A DNA stretch of 10,797 nt from CAZNRY01 sp964575675 (GTDB lineage: Bacteria; Eisenbacteria; RBG-16-71-46; CAIMUX01; VGJL01), in contig CAZNRY010000143.1 in the NCBI GenBank assembly GCA_964575675.1, positions 1-10,797 of the forward strand, given 5' to 3'. Both the position numbers and the translations under genes were made by a program. Below the pieces are notes generated by a model. The model ran no database searches and was not told the DNA's origin. It saw nothing but the letters and a program-made list of their open reading frames with translations. This document shows positions 1 to 6,334 of this stretch, piece after piece (the stretch's first letter is position 1; each line of letters opens with the position of its first letter).

Positions 1-1
1 C

Positions 2-496
2 CATGGGGCGATCTGGGCGGCGATGGCGTTCGCTGCGTTGGGGGACAGTCGGCGCGCATGGGAGATGTTCGCCATGATCAACCCCGTGAACCATGCCAGA
101 TCTCCGGAGGGGATGGCGATCTACAGGGTGGAACCGTACGTGGTCGCAGCCGACGTCTGTGCCTACCCGCCGCACACCGGTCGTGGCGGATGGACGTGGT
201 ACACGGGCTCGGCCGGCTGGATGTACCGGCTGATTGTGGAGTCCCTCCTGGGGCTCAAGCTGGAAGTGGATAGGCTACGATTCGCGCCGTGCCTCCCTGC
301 GGATTGGAAGGCGTTCAAGGTGCACTACCGGTATCGGGAGACCGTCTACCACATCAGTATCCTACAAATGCCCGTGGGCAAGGGCGGGACGAGTGTGACC
401 GTGGATGGCGTCGAGCGCCTTGACGACGGCATTCCCCTCGTCGATGACCGACAGGAACACTCCGTCGAGGTGAGAATACCCACGCCAGGCCCATAA
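2..496 (+). CDS. GH94 / cyclic beta-1,2-glucan synthase-type protein, C-terminal end (5' truncated by window)
   Basis: The frame is open from base 2 and reads HGAIWAAMAFAALGD before the first internal ATG at 23, so this is the tail of a gene entering from the left and not a gene starting at 23. The reading VEPYVVAADVCAYPPHTGRG, then GGWTWYTGSAGWMYR, is the highly conserved end of the glycoside phosphorylase (GH94) domain found in cyclic beta-1,2-glucan synthases (NdvB/ChvB) and cellobiose/cellodextrin phosphorylases. After it come the usual beta-sandwich tail with a PCLPADW-type motif and a final VDGVE...IPLVDD segment. The spacing VDG-VERLDDGIPLVDD resembles the end of the large NdvB-type proteins (about 2,800 aa), whose GH94 domain controls glucan chain length, but a shorter phosphorylase cannot be excluded. 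The TAA stop is at 494-496. The gene converges on the ribonuclease gene at 561. Confidence 0.88.
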   Translation, partial: HGAIWAAMAFAALGDSRRAWEMFAMINPVNHARSPEGMAIYRVEPYVVAADVCAYPPHTGRGGWTWYTGSAGWMYRLIVESLLGLKLEVDRLRFAPCLPADWKAFKVHYRYRETVYHISILQMPVGKGGTSVTVDGVERLDDGIPLVDDRQEHSVEVRIPTPGP

Positions 497-527
497 CGAG
501 CGCAGTGGGGTCTTCGCGCGGTTCGGT

Positions 528-553
528 CGTACCGAGGCCGGCCGGATGGTACG
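528..553. terminator. Possible bidirectional terminator hairpin between convergent genes
   Basis: The only gap between the convergent GH94 and ribonuclease genes (497-560) contains an inverted repeat, CGTACC (528-533) and GGTACG (548-553). The 14-nt interior itself contains the self-complementary GGCCGGCC (536-543). There is no T-tract on either side, so intrinsic termination is uncertain. The position between converging stops is the main argument. Confidence 0.3.
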
Positions 554-560
554 GATTCGC

Positions 561-2057
561 TCAGCGGCGGTGGCGGGTCTCGCGGCGGCCGGCGCGGGCG
601 AAATCGATGAAGCCGCGCTCCGGGTCGGTGTGGATGAGCTTCACCCGCACCCGATCCCCGACGTCGAGCCCCTGCGATCCTTCGGTGATGCGGCCCTCAA
701 CCGGCGGGTCGAAGATGCGCGCCCACGTCCCCTTGGGAGAGGCGCCGGTGACGATGCCGTCGAACTCGCGCCCGATCTGGCCGTCGAGCAGGCAGGCCGC
801 CGCTGCCTTGCGCATCAAGCGTTCCACCTTCTGGACATCGTCTTCCTTCCGGGTGCAGTGGGAGGCTAGCGTCTCCAGTTGCTCACGTCCGTACGGGGCC
901 GGTTGCCCCGCCAGTGCCGCCTTGAGCAGTCTTTGCGTGATGAGATCCGGGTACCGCCGGTTGGGGGCGGTCGAGTGGGTGTAGTCGCTCACCGCGAGAC
1001 CGAAGTGACCGGTCACATCCGCGCCCGGGAAACTGGCCACGTACTCGCCCCGGCCAAGCAGCTTGATGACCGAGAGTGAGAGGTCGGGGAAACGCAGCGG
1101 ATCCGCCGCGCGGCGCCGGACCAAGAAAGCGTGCAGGGCCTTCGCGTCGGGCTCGGCAGGAAGCCGGTCTGCGTGCTCGAGGGCGATGTCAACAATACGC
1201 TGCCAGCGCTCGGGCGAGCGCACAACCCGGCGCATGACCGGGAAGCCGTGTCCCTCCAGGAAACGGGCGATGGCTCCGTTGGCAGCGATCATGAAGTCCT
1301 CGATGATCTCCCTCGCCCGGTTGCGAGCCTCGGCCATGAGCCCGCTCACCGCGTCCCCGTCGAACTGGGCCCGTACCTCGATGGTCTCGAGCTCCAGCGC
1401 CCCATGTTCATGACGATAAGTTTTCAAGCGCTGGGCCGCCTGGTCCTGAAGGCGGAGGCAGTCAGCCAGACCGGGGACGGCGCCGACTGCTGCGGGCATC
1501 CCGCCATTTCCCTCGAGCCACGCGCCCACACCCGAATAGGTAAGCTTGGCTTGGTTGCGCACGACCGCACGGTAGACGCTCGATGCGCCGGTCCCGCCAT
1601 CCCCATCAACAGCCGTCTCGACGACCACGGCCAGTCGGTCCTCGCCTAGGTTTAGCGAGGTGAGATCCGTACTCAGCCGCTCGGGTAGCATCGGGAAGTT
1701 CTGGGGCGGCGTGTAAATCGAGGTCGTGTTGGCAGCGGCGTGCCCATCCACGGCCGAGCCCAATGCCACCAGGATGCTGACGTCGGCCACGGCCACCATC
1801 ACTTTCACGCCGCCCCCCGGGAGCGCCGAGGCCACGGTGAGCTGGTCGAGATCAAGCGAGTCGTCGTTGTCGATCGAGCACCAGCCGAGGTCCCTCAGAT
1901 CATGCACCCCGGCTTCAAAGGGCGCTTTCGGGGCGGTGAGACGCTTCGCTTCCTCCAGCGCCGGGGCCGAAAAGTCAGGTTCGAGTCCGCGCTGGAGCAT
2001 TTCCTGCCGCGCCACGCGCAGCAGCAAGGCGCGCTGTTGATCTTTCGGGATGCTCAC
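561..2057 (-). CDS. RNB-domain exoribonuclease (short RNase II/R family protein)
   Basis: A 498-aa protein with a GTG start at 2057, preceded by GGAGG (2066-2070) at 8-nt spacing. It is expected to be a processive 3'-5' exoribonuclease in the cytoplasm. The RNB domain spans about residues 55-400: the metal site is in WCSIDNDDSLDLDQ (D63, D69, D71), EDFMIAANGAIARFL gives the conserved Glu helix, and TAPNRRYPDLITQRLL carries the catalytic Arg motif. A C-terminal S1-like OB fold follows (about 430-495, GREFDGIVTGASPKGTWARI). There is no room for the two N-terminal cold-shock domains of E. coli RNase II (644 aa) or RNase R, so it belongs with the short RNB proteins such as the Deinococcus type. 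The position of the fourth canonical metal Asp (E. coli D210) is Gln72. It is separated from the upstream lipoprotein gene by 181 bp, so separate transcription is possible. Confidence 0.9.
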   Translation of the reverse strand: MSIPKDQQRALLLRVARQEMLQRGLEPDFSAPALEEAKRLTAPKAPFEAGVHDLRDLGWCSIDNDDSLDLDQLTVASALPGGGVKVMVAVADVSILVALGSAVDGHAAANTTSIYTPPQNFPMLPERLSTDLTSLNLGEDRLAVVVETAVDGDGGTGASSVYRAVVRNQAKLTYSGVGAWLEGNGGMPAAVGAVPGLADCLRLQDQAAQRLKTYRHEHGALELETIEVRAQFDGDAVSGLMAEARNRAREIIEDFMIAANGAIARFLEGHGFPVMRRVVRSPERWQRIVDIALEHADRLPAEPDAKALHAFLVRRRAADPLRFPDLSLSVIKLLGRGEYVASFPGADVTGHFGLAVSDYTHSTAPNRRYPDLITQRLLKAALAGQPAPYGREQLETLASHCTRKEDDVQKVERLMRKAAAACLLDGQIGREFDGIVTGASPKGTWARIFDPPVEGRITEGSQGLDVGDRVRVKLIHTDPERGFIDFARAGRRETRHRR

Positions 2058-2238
2058 GATCGAAGCCTCCGATCTGTCCGCGGTGTTATTCCGCCCGCAT
2101 CCGGCCCCTCTTCTGTTGGCACGCGCTACTTCAGAAAGCGCTCTCGCACCCTGGCCACAATCTGGCGGTCCGCCATTCTGTCAGCTGTTTCAACACCAAT
2201 GATGCGCCCGCCGAGATGTTCACGCTCCATACGGCGCG

Positions 2239-3114
2239 TCAGAATTGGATCAGGCTCGGCGTTGATTGATAGGAGTACCGGAAGGTGATGCTCCGGGAGC
2301 CCGCGAGGCCCGACATCGCCTCGACCTTGAGCTTGGCATAGTTCCCACTCGGCGTCCTGATCGCGTAGACTGCCCCCGCAAGAACGTCCAGCTGAGCAGC
2401 GAATCCTCCGTCCGTTGTCGTGTTCACTTCCCAGTCCGTTCCCAGGAACTTGATGCCTGCATTGCGGTTCGCCCATTCGCTATTGAGCCGCACCAACAGT
2501 GCCGGGCTCTTGAGGCTCAACACCGACGTTGATGCGTCATCCACGGCCCCGGTCCCAAGATAGATATCCGTGAGAACGAAGCGATCCGGGTTGTCCTGAT
2601 TGAGAGAGACCGTATTACCGCTGGAGAAGTCAAAACCACTGTCTCCGTTGGCGGCGAACTCCTCCAGGATCCTTCCCGCCCCTTCCGGGCGGCCGGAGGC
2701 CTGCACTTCGTTGCTGGGTCCGCTCAGGTTTCCATTGTCCTTCTCGGCACGAACATGGAAGTAGTACAGGGTGCCGTTGGCGACCGTCGTTCGGAACGAG
2801 TCGACCCCCGCGTCGACACTGCCAATCCTGTACCCGAGCTGGTCGAGCTGTCCGGCATCAGTATTCAGGAGGGACGAGGTTCCGCGATAGATGTTGTATC
2901 GCTTGAACTCACTCAACCCTTCGTCCGGACTGGACGCCCAGCGGACAGCGATCTGCTCGTTTGCGTTGATCGCCTTCAGATTGGTGGGAGGCGCAAACTC
3001 CTCCGGTGGCGCCGTTGTACTGCTGTCGCTGCACCCCGTCATGCTGAAACCGAGTAGCGGTGCCATCCCCAGCAGGAAGACCAGCGCCCTGGGCATGAAT
3101 CGAAACGTCTTCAC
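2239..3114 (-). CDS. Lipoprotein with fibronectin type III domain and HmuY-like C-terminal region
   Basis: A 291-aa protein. The GTG start at 3114 is chosen because AGGAGA lies 6 nt upstream and it gives a compact lipoprotein signal, residues 1-28, ending SMTGC with Cys28 as the acylated residue. An in-frame ATG at 3165 would add 17 charged residues before the signal. A linker (29-40, Ser/Thr/Pro) is followed by an Fn3 domain at about 41-142 (APPTNLKA, IAVRWASSP, FKRYNIYRG, YYFHVRAEKD, GPSNEV). The rest (about 148-291) has the look of HmuY-type proteins: a FDFSSG motif near the start, and near the end YAIRTPSGNYAKLKV then SITFRYSYQ. HmuY-like proteins are surface lipoproteins, and the founding member binds haem. 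No haem ligand can be assigned here, and this domain call is tentative. It lies 71 bp downstream of the DUF883-like gene on the same strand and may be cotranscribed. Confidence 0.8.
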   Translation of the reverse strand: MKTFRFMPRALVFLLGMAPLLGFSMTGCSDSSTTAPPEEFAPPTNLKAINANEQIAVRWASSPDEGLSEFKRYNIYRGTSSLLNTDAGQLDQLGYRIGSVDAGVDSFRTTVANGTLYYFHVRAEKDNGNLSGPSNEVQASGRPEGAGRILEEFAANGDSGFDFSSGNTVSLNQDNPDRFVLTDIYLGTGAVDDASTSVLSLKSPALLVRLNSEWANRNAGIKFLGTDWEVNTTTDGGFAAQLDVLAGAVYAIRTPSGNYAKLKVEAMSGLAGSRSITFRYSYQSTPSLIQF

Positions 3115-3185
3115 GTGAAGTCTCCTCTTCTCCCCGGGGTTCCGAGGACTGTCAGACCACGACACACCTGAGGGCGTTAGTCTCC

Positions 3186-3527
3186 TTATGACGCGCTTCT
3201 CCTCGAGCGGGCAATGGCTGGCGCCACAAGTCCGATGAGGATCCCGACGCCGACCGCGATGCCCAGAGCCGTCCCGGGATGGCTCGAAATGCTGTTCCGG
3301 AGGGATGCGGCCGCCAGTGCGCTCTTGTCTTTCGCGGTCTCGAACGTGTTCTTGCCGCTCTGCTTTGCCGCGGCCACGCCGGAGTGCACTACCTCACCGG
3401 CGCCCTTGGCGATCCTTGCGAGATCCTCATGCAGCTGCCCGACATGCTGGCCGAGGCGCTGCACGTCTCCCTGAAGACCGTGGTCGGTCCCCGGCTTGCC
3501 AGTCGTCGCGACGTTTGCTTCCGACAT
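3186..3527 (-). CDS. YqjD/ElaB/DUF883-like tail-anchored membrane protein
   Basis: A 113-aa protein. The ATG at 3527 is preceded by GAAGAGG at 6-nt spacing. The hydrophilic amphipathic N-terminal half (about 15-80, heptad-like, rich in Ala/Lys/Glu/Gln) ends in SSHPGTALGIAVGVGILIGL and a basic tail, ARSRRSAS. This layout, with a His-Pro-x-Thr-Ala-x-Gly motif just before a single C-terminal membrane helix, is typical of the DUF883 family (E. coli YqjD, ElaB). Those are inner-membrane proteins linked to stationary phase and ribosome association. Function in this organism is not shown. It is 163 bp from the OmpA-like gene and 71 bp from the Fn3 lipoprotein gene, all on the - strand. Confidence 0.75.
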   Translation of the reverse strand: MSEANVATTGKPGTDHGLQGDVQRLGQHVGQLHEDLARIAKGAGEVVHSGVAAAKQSGKNTFETAKDKSALAAASLRNSISSHPGTALGIAVGVGILIGLVAPAIARSRRSAS

Positions 3528-3690
3528 TGATAGCCTCTTCGTTCTGCGCTCACGGTTTCAACGTGCGCGCCGTGATTGTTCTCCACTGCCGCCCAGGCCA
3601 AGCTGCGCCACCACACGGGTGACGCGAGCCTCGGCCGGATCTATCGCATCGTTCGCCCCCGCCCCGGTTGGGCCGGTCACACGCCGAGAA
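3528..3690. other. Intergenic gap, no feature recognised
   Basis: This 163-bp gap lies between the stop of the OmpA-like gene and the start of the DUF883-like gene. Only the ribosome binding site of the latter (GAAGAGG on the - strand, just right of 3527) is evident. I found no sigma-54-type promoter and no convincing terminator hairpin here. Confidence 0.4.
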
Positions 3691-4719
3691 TTACTGCTTG
3701 GCCTCGCGTTCGAGGACGATCTCTACGCGGCGGTTGTTGGCGCGTCCTTCGGCGGTGGCGTTATCTGCGATCGGACGCCCTTCGCCGATCCCGTGGGCCT
3801 GAACGCGGCTGGAGTCGTAGCCGCGATGCACGAGGTAGTCGCGCACGGCGTCCGCCCGGCGCTGTGACAAGTCGATGTTGTACGCATCGGACCCCTGCGA
3901 GTCGGTGTACCCCTCCACCGTGACGTTGCGGTTGCTCGTCGTGGAGAGCGCATCGACGACCTGATCGAGCCGCGACGCGGCGCCGGGCATCAGAGTCGCC
4001 TCGTCCGATCGGAAGAGGACGCTTCCCGAGAGAGTGATGACCATCCCTCGTTCGTCCTCCTTGAGCGCGGCGAGCTTCACTAGCGCAGCCTGAGCTTCGG
4101 AGGCTCTCTGCTCGGCCTCGATACGGGCCTTCTGTTCCGCGGAGAGCTGCTCGGCCGTCGCCGCGCCGCTCCGCTCCGAGACCGCCAGCGCCGTGCGTGT
4201 CTGGTTCAAGTCCTGCGACTTCTCCTGCGTGAGCAAGCGCTGCTCCGTCGTCCTCTGCTCGGCCTCGAGACGGGCCTTCTGTTCCGCGGAGAGCTGCTCG
4301 GCCGTCGCCGCTCCGCTCCGCTCCGAGACCGCCAGCGCCGTGCGCGTTTGGTTCAGGTCCTCTGTTCTCTCCTGCAGGATATTGCCCTGCGTCACCTGGT
4401 AGTTCCTATCCGATCGGGCCTTGCTCTCCTGCTCCAGGGCTATGGACGCCTGCGCATCCGCCATTTCGGCCTTCCGTTGCGCCACATACGCGAGATCCCG
4501 CGTATGGTACGAATCGGCGTCCTTCGTGTAGGACTTCTCGGCCTGGGCGAGCGCCTCCTGCGCCTTGTGCAGATCCACCGGCGCCATTTGCGCCGCGGGT
4601 CCCGCGCTCGCATGCTGGTAGGCGAGGCGGGCGTTGGTAAGTTCACTCGGGACGGTGCCGGCGCAGCCGAAGAGAAGTCCGGCGCACGCGACAAAGATCA
4701 ATGATCCAGTCAGTTTCAT
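3691..4719 (-). CDS. DUF4398-coiled-coil-OmpA peptidoglycan-binding lipoprotein
   Basis: A 342-aa protein. The ATG at 4719 is chosen over 4743 because GGAAGGAG precedes it by 6 nt and it starts the signal directly. The lipobox LLFGC makes Cys19 the lipidated residue. Residues about 24-97 form a DUF4398-like helical region (SELTNARLAYQHA, then LHKAQEALAQAEKSY). A charged coiled coil at about 98-225 contains two near-identical 36-residue copies (121-156 and 170-205). The OmpA C-terminal domain (226-338) has LFRSDEATLMPGA, the VEGYTDSQGSDAYN core with Asp273, and LSQRRADAVRDYL with Arg288, the two residues that bind the diaminopimelate of peptidoglycan in OmpA. It should tether outer membrane to cell wall across the periplasm. 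It starts 20 nt after the stop of the small DUF4398 lipoprotein gene, so the two are an operon. Confidence 0.92.
   Translation of the reverse strand: MKLTGSLIFVACAGLLFGCAGTVPSELTNARLAYQHASAGPAAQMAPVDLHKAQEALAQAEKSYTKDADSYHTRDLAYVAQRKAEMADAQASIALEQESKARSDRNYQVTQGNILQERTEDLNQTRTALAVSERSGAATAEQLSAEQKARLEAEQRTTEQRLLTQEKSQDLNQTRTALAVSERSGAATAEQLSAEQKARIEAEQRASEAQAALVKLAALKEDERGMVITLSGSVLFRSDEATLMPGAASRLDQVVDALSTTSNRNVTVEGYTDSQGSDAYNIDLSQRRADAVRDYLVHRGYDSSRVQAHGIGEGRPIADNATAEGRANNRRVEIVLEREAKQ
4106..4214 (-). repeat. Intragenic direct repeat, copy 2 (OmpA lipoprotein coiled coil)
   Basis: This 109-bp copy is about 95% identical to 4253-4361 (about five differences seen by eye), with an exact 147-bp period. 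It encodes the DLNQTRTALAVSERSGAATA element and the EQLSAEQKARIEAEQR stretch that follows it. The intervening 38 bp (4215-4252) is not clearly repeated. Confidence 0.9.
4253..4361 (-). repeat. Intragenic direct repeat, copy 1 (OmpA lipoprotein coiled coil)
   Basis: Partner of 4106-4214 and the 5' copy in the gene. The period of 147 bp is 49 codons, or seven heptads, so the duplication lengthens the coiled coil without breaking heptad phase. Confidence 0.9.
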
Positions 4720-4739
4720 AGGATGCTCCTTCCAACCGG

Positions 4740-5090
4740 TCATCGGTTGTCATTCTGGAGCTGGCGTACCCGCTCCATCGCCTGCGCGGCTTCCGACTTC
4801 TCAACCTGCTCCCTGGAGAGCAGAATGGCCAGCTCGGCGTCGGCTTCGGCTCGCAGCAGCAGTGACGCCGCTTTGTCCTTCTCACCCTTATCAGCCAACT
4901 CCTGAGCGCGGGCCAACTCGTCCCTGGCCAGCTGCAAGTGGAACGAGGCGCGAGGAACCTCGGTTGCCCCGACCTCCTCGGCGGCGCGGATGGCGGAGGT
5001 GGACGACTCCGTGCGCAATGCGGGACTGCTTGCACAGCCCGCTGCAACCACGACGAAGAGAAGACTCCCGAACATCAATACGTGTCTCAT
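4740..5090 (-). CDS. Small DUF4398-domain lipoprotein
   Basis: A 116-aa protein. The ATG at 5090 has AGGAGG five bases upstream. The signal peptide ends VVVAAGC, so Cys19 is the predicted lipidation site. The mature part is almost all helix: SAIRAAEEVGATEVPRASFH, then LQLARDELARAQELADKGEK and a second helix, AASLLLRAEADAELAILLSR. This is the DUF4398 pattern (paired helices with an Ala-x-x-Glu/Ala-x-x-Leu repeat). Family members are typically outer-membrane-associated lipoproteins found beside OmpA-type genes, with function unknown. The next gene carries the same domain fused to OmpA, so the pair may be paralogous partners that interact. The gap to the upstream barrel gene is 32 bp, consistent with one transcript. 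Confidence 0.85.
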   Translation of the reverse strand: MRHVLMFGSLLFVVVAAGCASSPALRTESSTSAIRAAEEVGATEVPRASFHLQLARDELARAQELADKGEKDKAASLLLRAEADAELAILLSREQVEKSEAAQAMERVRQLQNDNR

Positions 5091-5122
5091 TGATCCCTCC
5101 TCAATTACGACGTATTCCGGCG

Positions 5123-5815
5123 TCAGAAGCTGAAGCCCAAGACCAACGCCGTGGTGAATCCGTTCAGCTTGAATCCGTTCAGGGCATACTCGGTATCGTT
5201 CAGCTTGATCTTCTGGTTACCGAACGACGGATTGGCCCATACATATCTTCCCTCCACCCCTAGGAAGGCGTTCTGCGAGAGATTGATGTTCATACCAGCT
5301 CCGGTATGAAGCCCGAAGGTCGTGGTTCCATCGAAGGTGTTGAGATTGTCGCTCACGTTGAATTCCGTGAAGTAGGCGCCGATCCCCAACTCACCGTATG
5401 GATCGAGAGGTCCGGCCGGAATGAGAGCCTTGGCGGACACGATGATCGGGATGACGTTGAAATCCACCTTGTGACGATCCGTTGCCATACTCGGTCCTAC
5501 CAGTGAACCCTTCCCCTTGAAGTATCCGGCACCCAGCTCGATGGCGAGGGTGGGAAGGAAGTAGTGGCCGATTGCGATCTCACCGTCGAATCCTGTCTGT
5601 GTGTCGCCTTCGAAGGTGGTATCGAGGTCGACATTGTCGAGGTTGAAGGACGCGCTAGGCGAATAGATGCCGCCCTTGAGCGCCAAGTAACTTCCGAGCC
5701 TGCCCGCCCCGTATGCTTGGGAAGCGAGGCCAACCACGCTGAACATGACCAACAGAAGCAGAGCGCACTTCGTCCTCGCACATGCGCCTCTGCAATCATC
5801 GATGACTCGTCGCAT
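5123..5815 (-). CDS. Outer-membrane beta-barrel protein (OmpW/OmpX-like porin fold)
   Basis: A 230-aa protein. The ATG at 5815 is chosen because AAAGGAGA lies just upstream. The in-frame ATG at 5929 would put 38 extra residues before the signal and run through the operators. The signal peptide is about residues 1-34 with a long basic n-region and hydrophobic core CALLLLVMFSVVGLASQA. The mature protein alternates hydrophobic and polar residues in about eight strands: SYLALKGGIYSP, FDGEIAIGHYF, LAIELGAGYFKG, FNVIPIIVSAKALIP, DPYGELGIGAYF, FGLHTGAGMNINL, FLGVEGRYVW and FTTALVLGFSF. The final residue is Phe, the usual BAM recognition signature. It resembles the OmpW-like small barrels. It is first in an operon with the DUF4398 lipoprotein and the OmpA lipoprotein. 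Confidence 0.88.
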   Translation of the reverse strand: MRRVIDDCRGACARTKCALLLLVMFSVVGLASQAYGAGRLGSYLALKGGIYSPSASFNLDNVDLDTTFEGDTQTGFDGEIAIGHYFLPTLAIELGAGYFKGKGSLVGPSMATDRHKVDFNVIPIIVSAKALIPAGPLDPYGELGIGAYFTEFNVSDNLNTFDGTTTFGLHTGAGMNINLSQNAFLGVEGRYVWANPSFGNQKIKLNDTEYALNGFKLNGFTTALVLGFSF

Positions 5816-5828
5816 GAGATTCTCCTTT

Positions 5829-5842
5829 TGTAACCGTTCACA
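5829..5842. promoter_or_regulatory. LacI-type operator, proximal copy
   Basis: TGTAACCGTTCACA matches the general LacI-family operator form TGNAANCGNTTNCA at all but one specified position, with the central CG. It abuts the ribosome binding site of the barrel gene (- strand, 5821-5828), so a bound protein would lie in the transcript leader. The call is by resemblance only, and no regulator gene is in the window. Confidence 0.4.
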
Positions 5843-5848
5843 AGGCCA

Positions 5849-5864
5849 GTGCATACGTTTGCAC
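5849..5864. promoter_or_regulatory. LacI-type operator, distal copy (16-bp near-perfect palindrome)
   Basis: GTGCATACGTTTGCAC is an inverted repeat with 7 of 8 arm positions matching. The inner 14 bases (5850-5863) fit TGNAANCGNTTNCA with one mismatch. Its centre is exactly 21 bp from that of the proximal operator, two helical turns, so both would face the same side of the DNA. Confidence 0.45.
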
Positions 5865-5930
5865 GCGCCTTCTATCACTCGCAGGCTTGGCCCCCCCTGC
5901 TCCTGTCTCCCCGTACAGCGCTTTGACAAA

Positions 5931-5945
5931 GCAACTCGCGTGCCG
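5931..5945 (-). promoter_or_regulatory. Sigma-54 (-24/-12) promoter for the barrel-DUF4398-OmpA operon
   Basis: On the - strand the bases read C-GGCACG-CGAG-TTGC, continuing into T (base 5930). This matches the sigma-54 consensus TGGCACG-N4-TTGCW at every specified position except the first T. The invariant GG (5944-5943) and GC (5932-5931) are 10 nt apart. Transcription would start near 5919, leaving a leader of about 104 nt that contains both LacI-type operators. Confidence 0.65.
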
Positions 5946-6006
5946 TCTCTGAGATGGCGTAAGTGACTATGATTTAGGCAGTTGACAAAACAGGACTCGC
6001 GCCCGC

Positions 6007-6040
6007 CCCATCAAAACGATGGGCCATACATCATTGCGAT
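6007..6040. promoter_or_regulatory. Paired ATC-N5-GAT elements, possible enhancer-binding-protein sites
   Basis: CCCATC-aaaac-GATGGG (6007-6023) is a perfect 6-bp-arm inverted repeat. Twenty bases on, ATC-attgc-GAT (6030-6040) repeats the core. They lie about 70-85 bp upstream of the -24 element of the leftward sigma-54 promoter, where an AAA+ activator would be expected to bind. The activator is unknown. Confidence 0.35.
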
Positions 6041-6178
6041 GCGGAGATCGTCCTGCCTCGGTTCAACTGAAATCTGAGATTCCAGCGCCCAGTCGTGTGG
6101 AGTTGGAAGGGATCGGGAACAGTAATGAAGCGGTCCGCGGGGGAGTCGTCGATCCGAAGGAAACACGGAGTATTGTCT

Positions 6179-6190
6179 CATCATTGTGAT
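6179..6190. promoter_or_regulatory. Third ATC-N5-GAT element, upstream of the rightward sigma-54 promoter
   Basis: CATCATTGTGAT matches 6029-6040 (CATCATTGCGAT) at 11 of 12 bases, exactly 150 bp away. It lies about 90 bp upstream of the rightward -24 element, about the same distance that separates the other copy from the leftward promoter. Confidence 0.35.
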
Positions 6191-6277
6191 CGATGCGAAC
6201 CAATATGATTGAACGCATCCAGACAGATAATGCTGCTAGGTAACGCCTGATCAAGCAGTTGCGCGATAGTTCCGGAG

Positions 6278-6293
6278 CGGCACGTTGGTTGCA
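6278..6293 (+). promoter_or_regulatory. Sigma-54 (-24/-12) promoter for the PA2779-PA2778-DUF4403 unit
   Basis: The + strand reads C-GGCACG-TTGG-TTGCA, matching TGGCACG-N4-TTGCW except for the first T. GG (6279-6280) and GC (6291-6292) are 10 nt apart. The start site should be near 6304, giving a leader of about 114 nt before the ATG at 6418. The same T-to-C change occurs in the divergent promoter, which makes chance matches less likely. Confidence 0.65.
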
Positions 6294-6334
6294 TGAGTTG
6301 AACCGGATCAACAGGAGGGGTGTCGGCCGAAAGC

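Noticed and set aside
2126..2230. Possible 34-aa protein (MEREHLGGRIIGVETADRMA...) on the - strand between the Fn3 lipoprotein and ribonuclease genes
   Set aside because: It has no ribosome binding site, the length is short, and no family was recognised. It may be a remnant but is not supportable.
5816..5929. N-terminal extension of the barrel protein to the ATG at 5929
   Set aside because: The extension has no signal-like character, would place a long polar stretch before the signal peptide, and overlaps the two operator palindromes. The ATG at 5815 has a strong Shine-Dalgarno.
5923..5989. Two TTGACA(AA) motifs (5923-5930 and 5982-5989) as sigma-70 -35 boxes
   Set aside because: No -10-like sequence lies 16-18 bp downstream of either copy on the + strand. 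The first overlaps the sigma-54 element.
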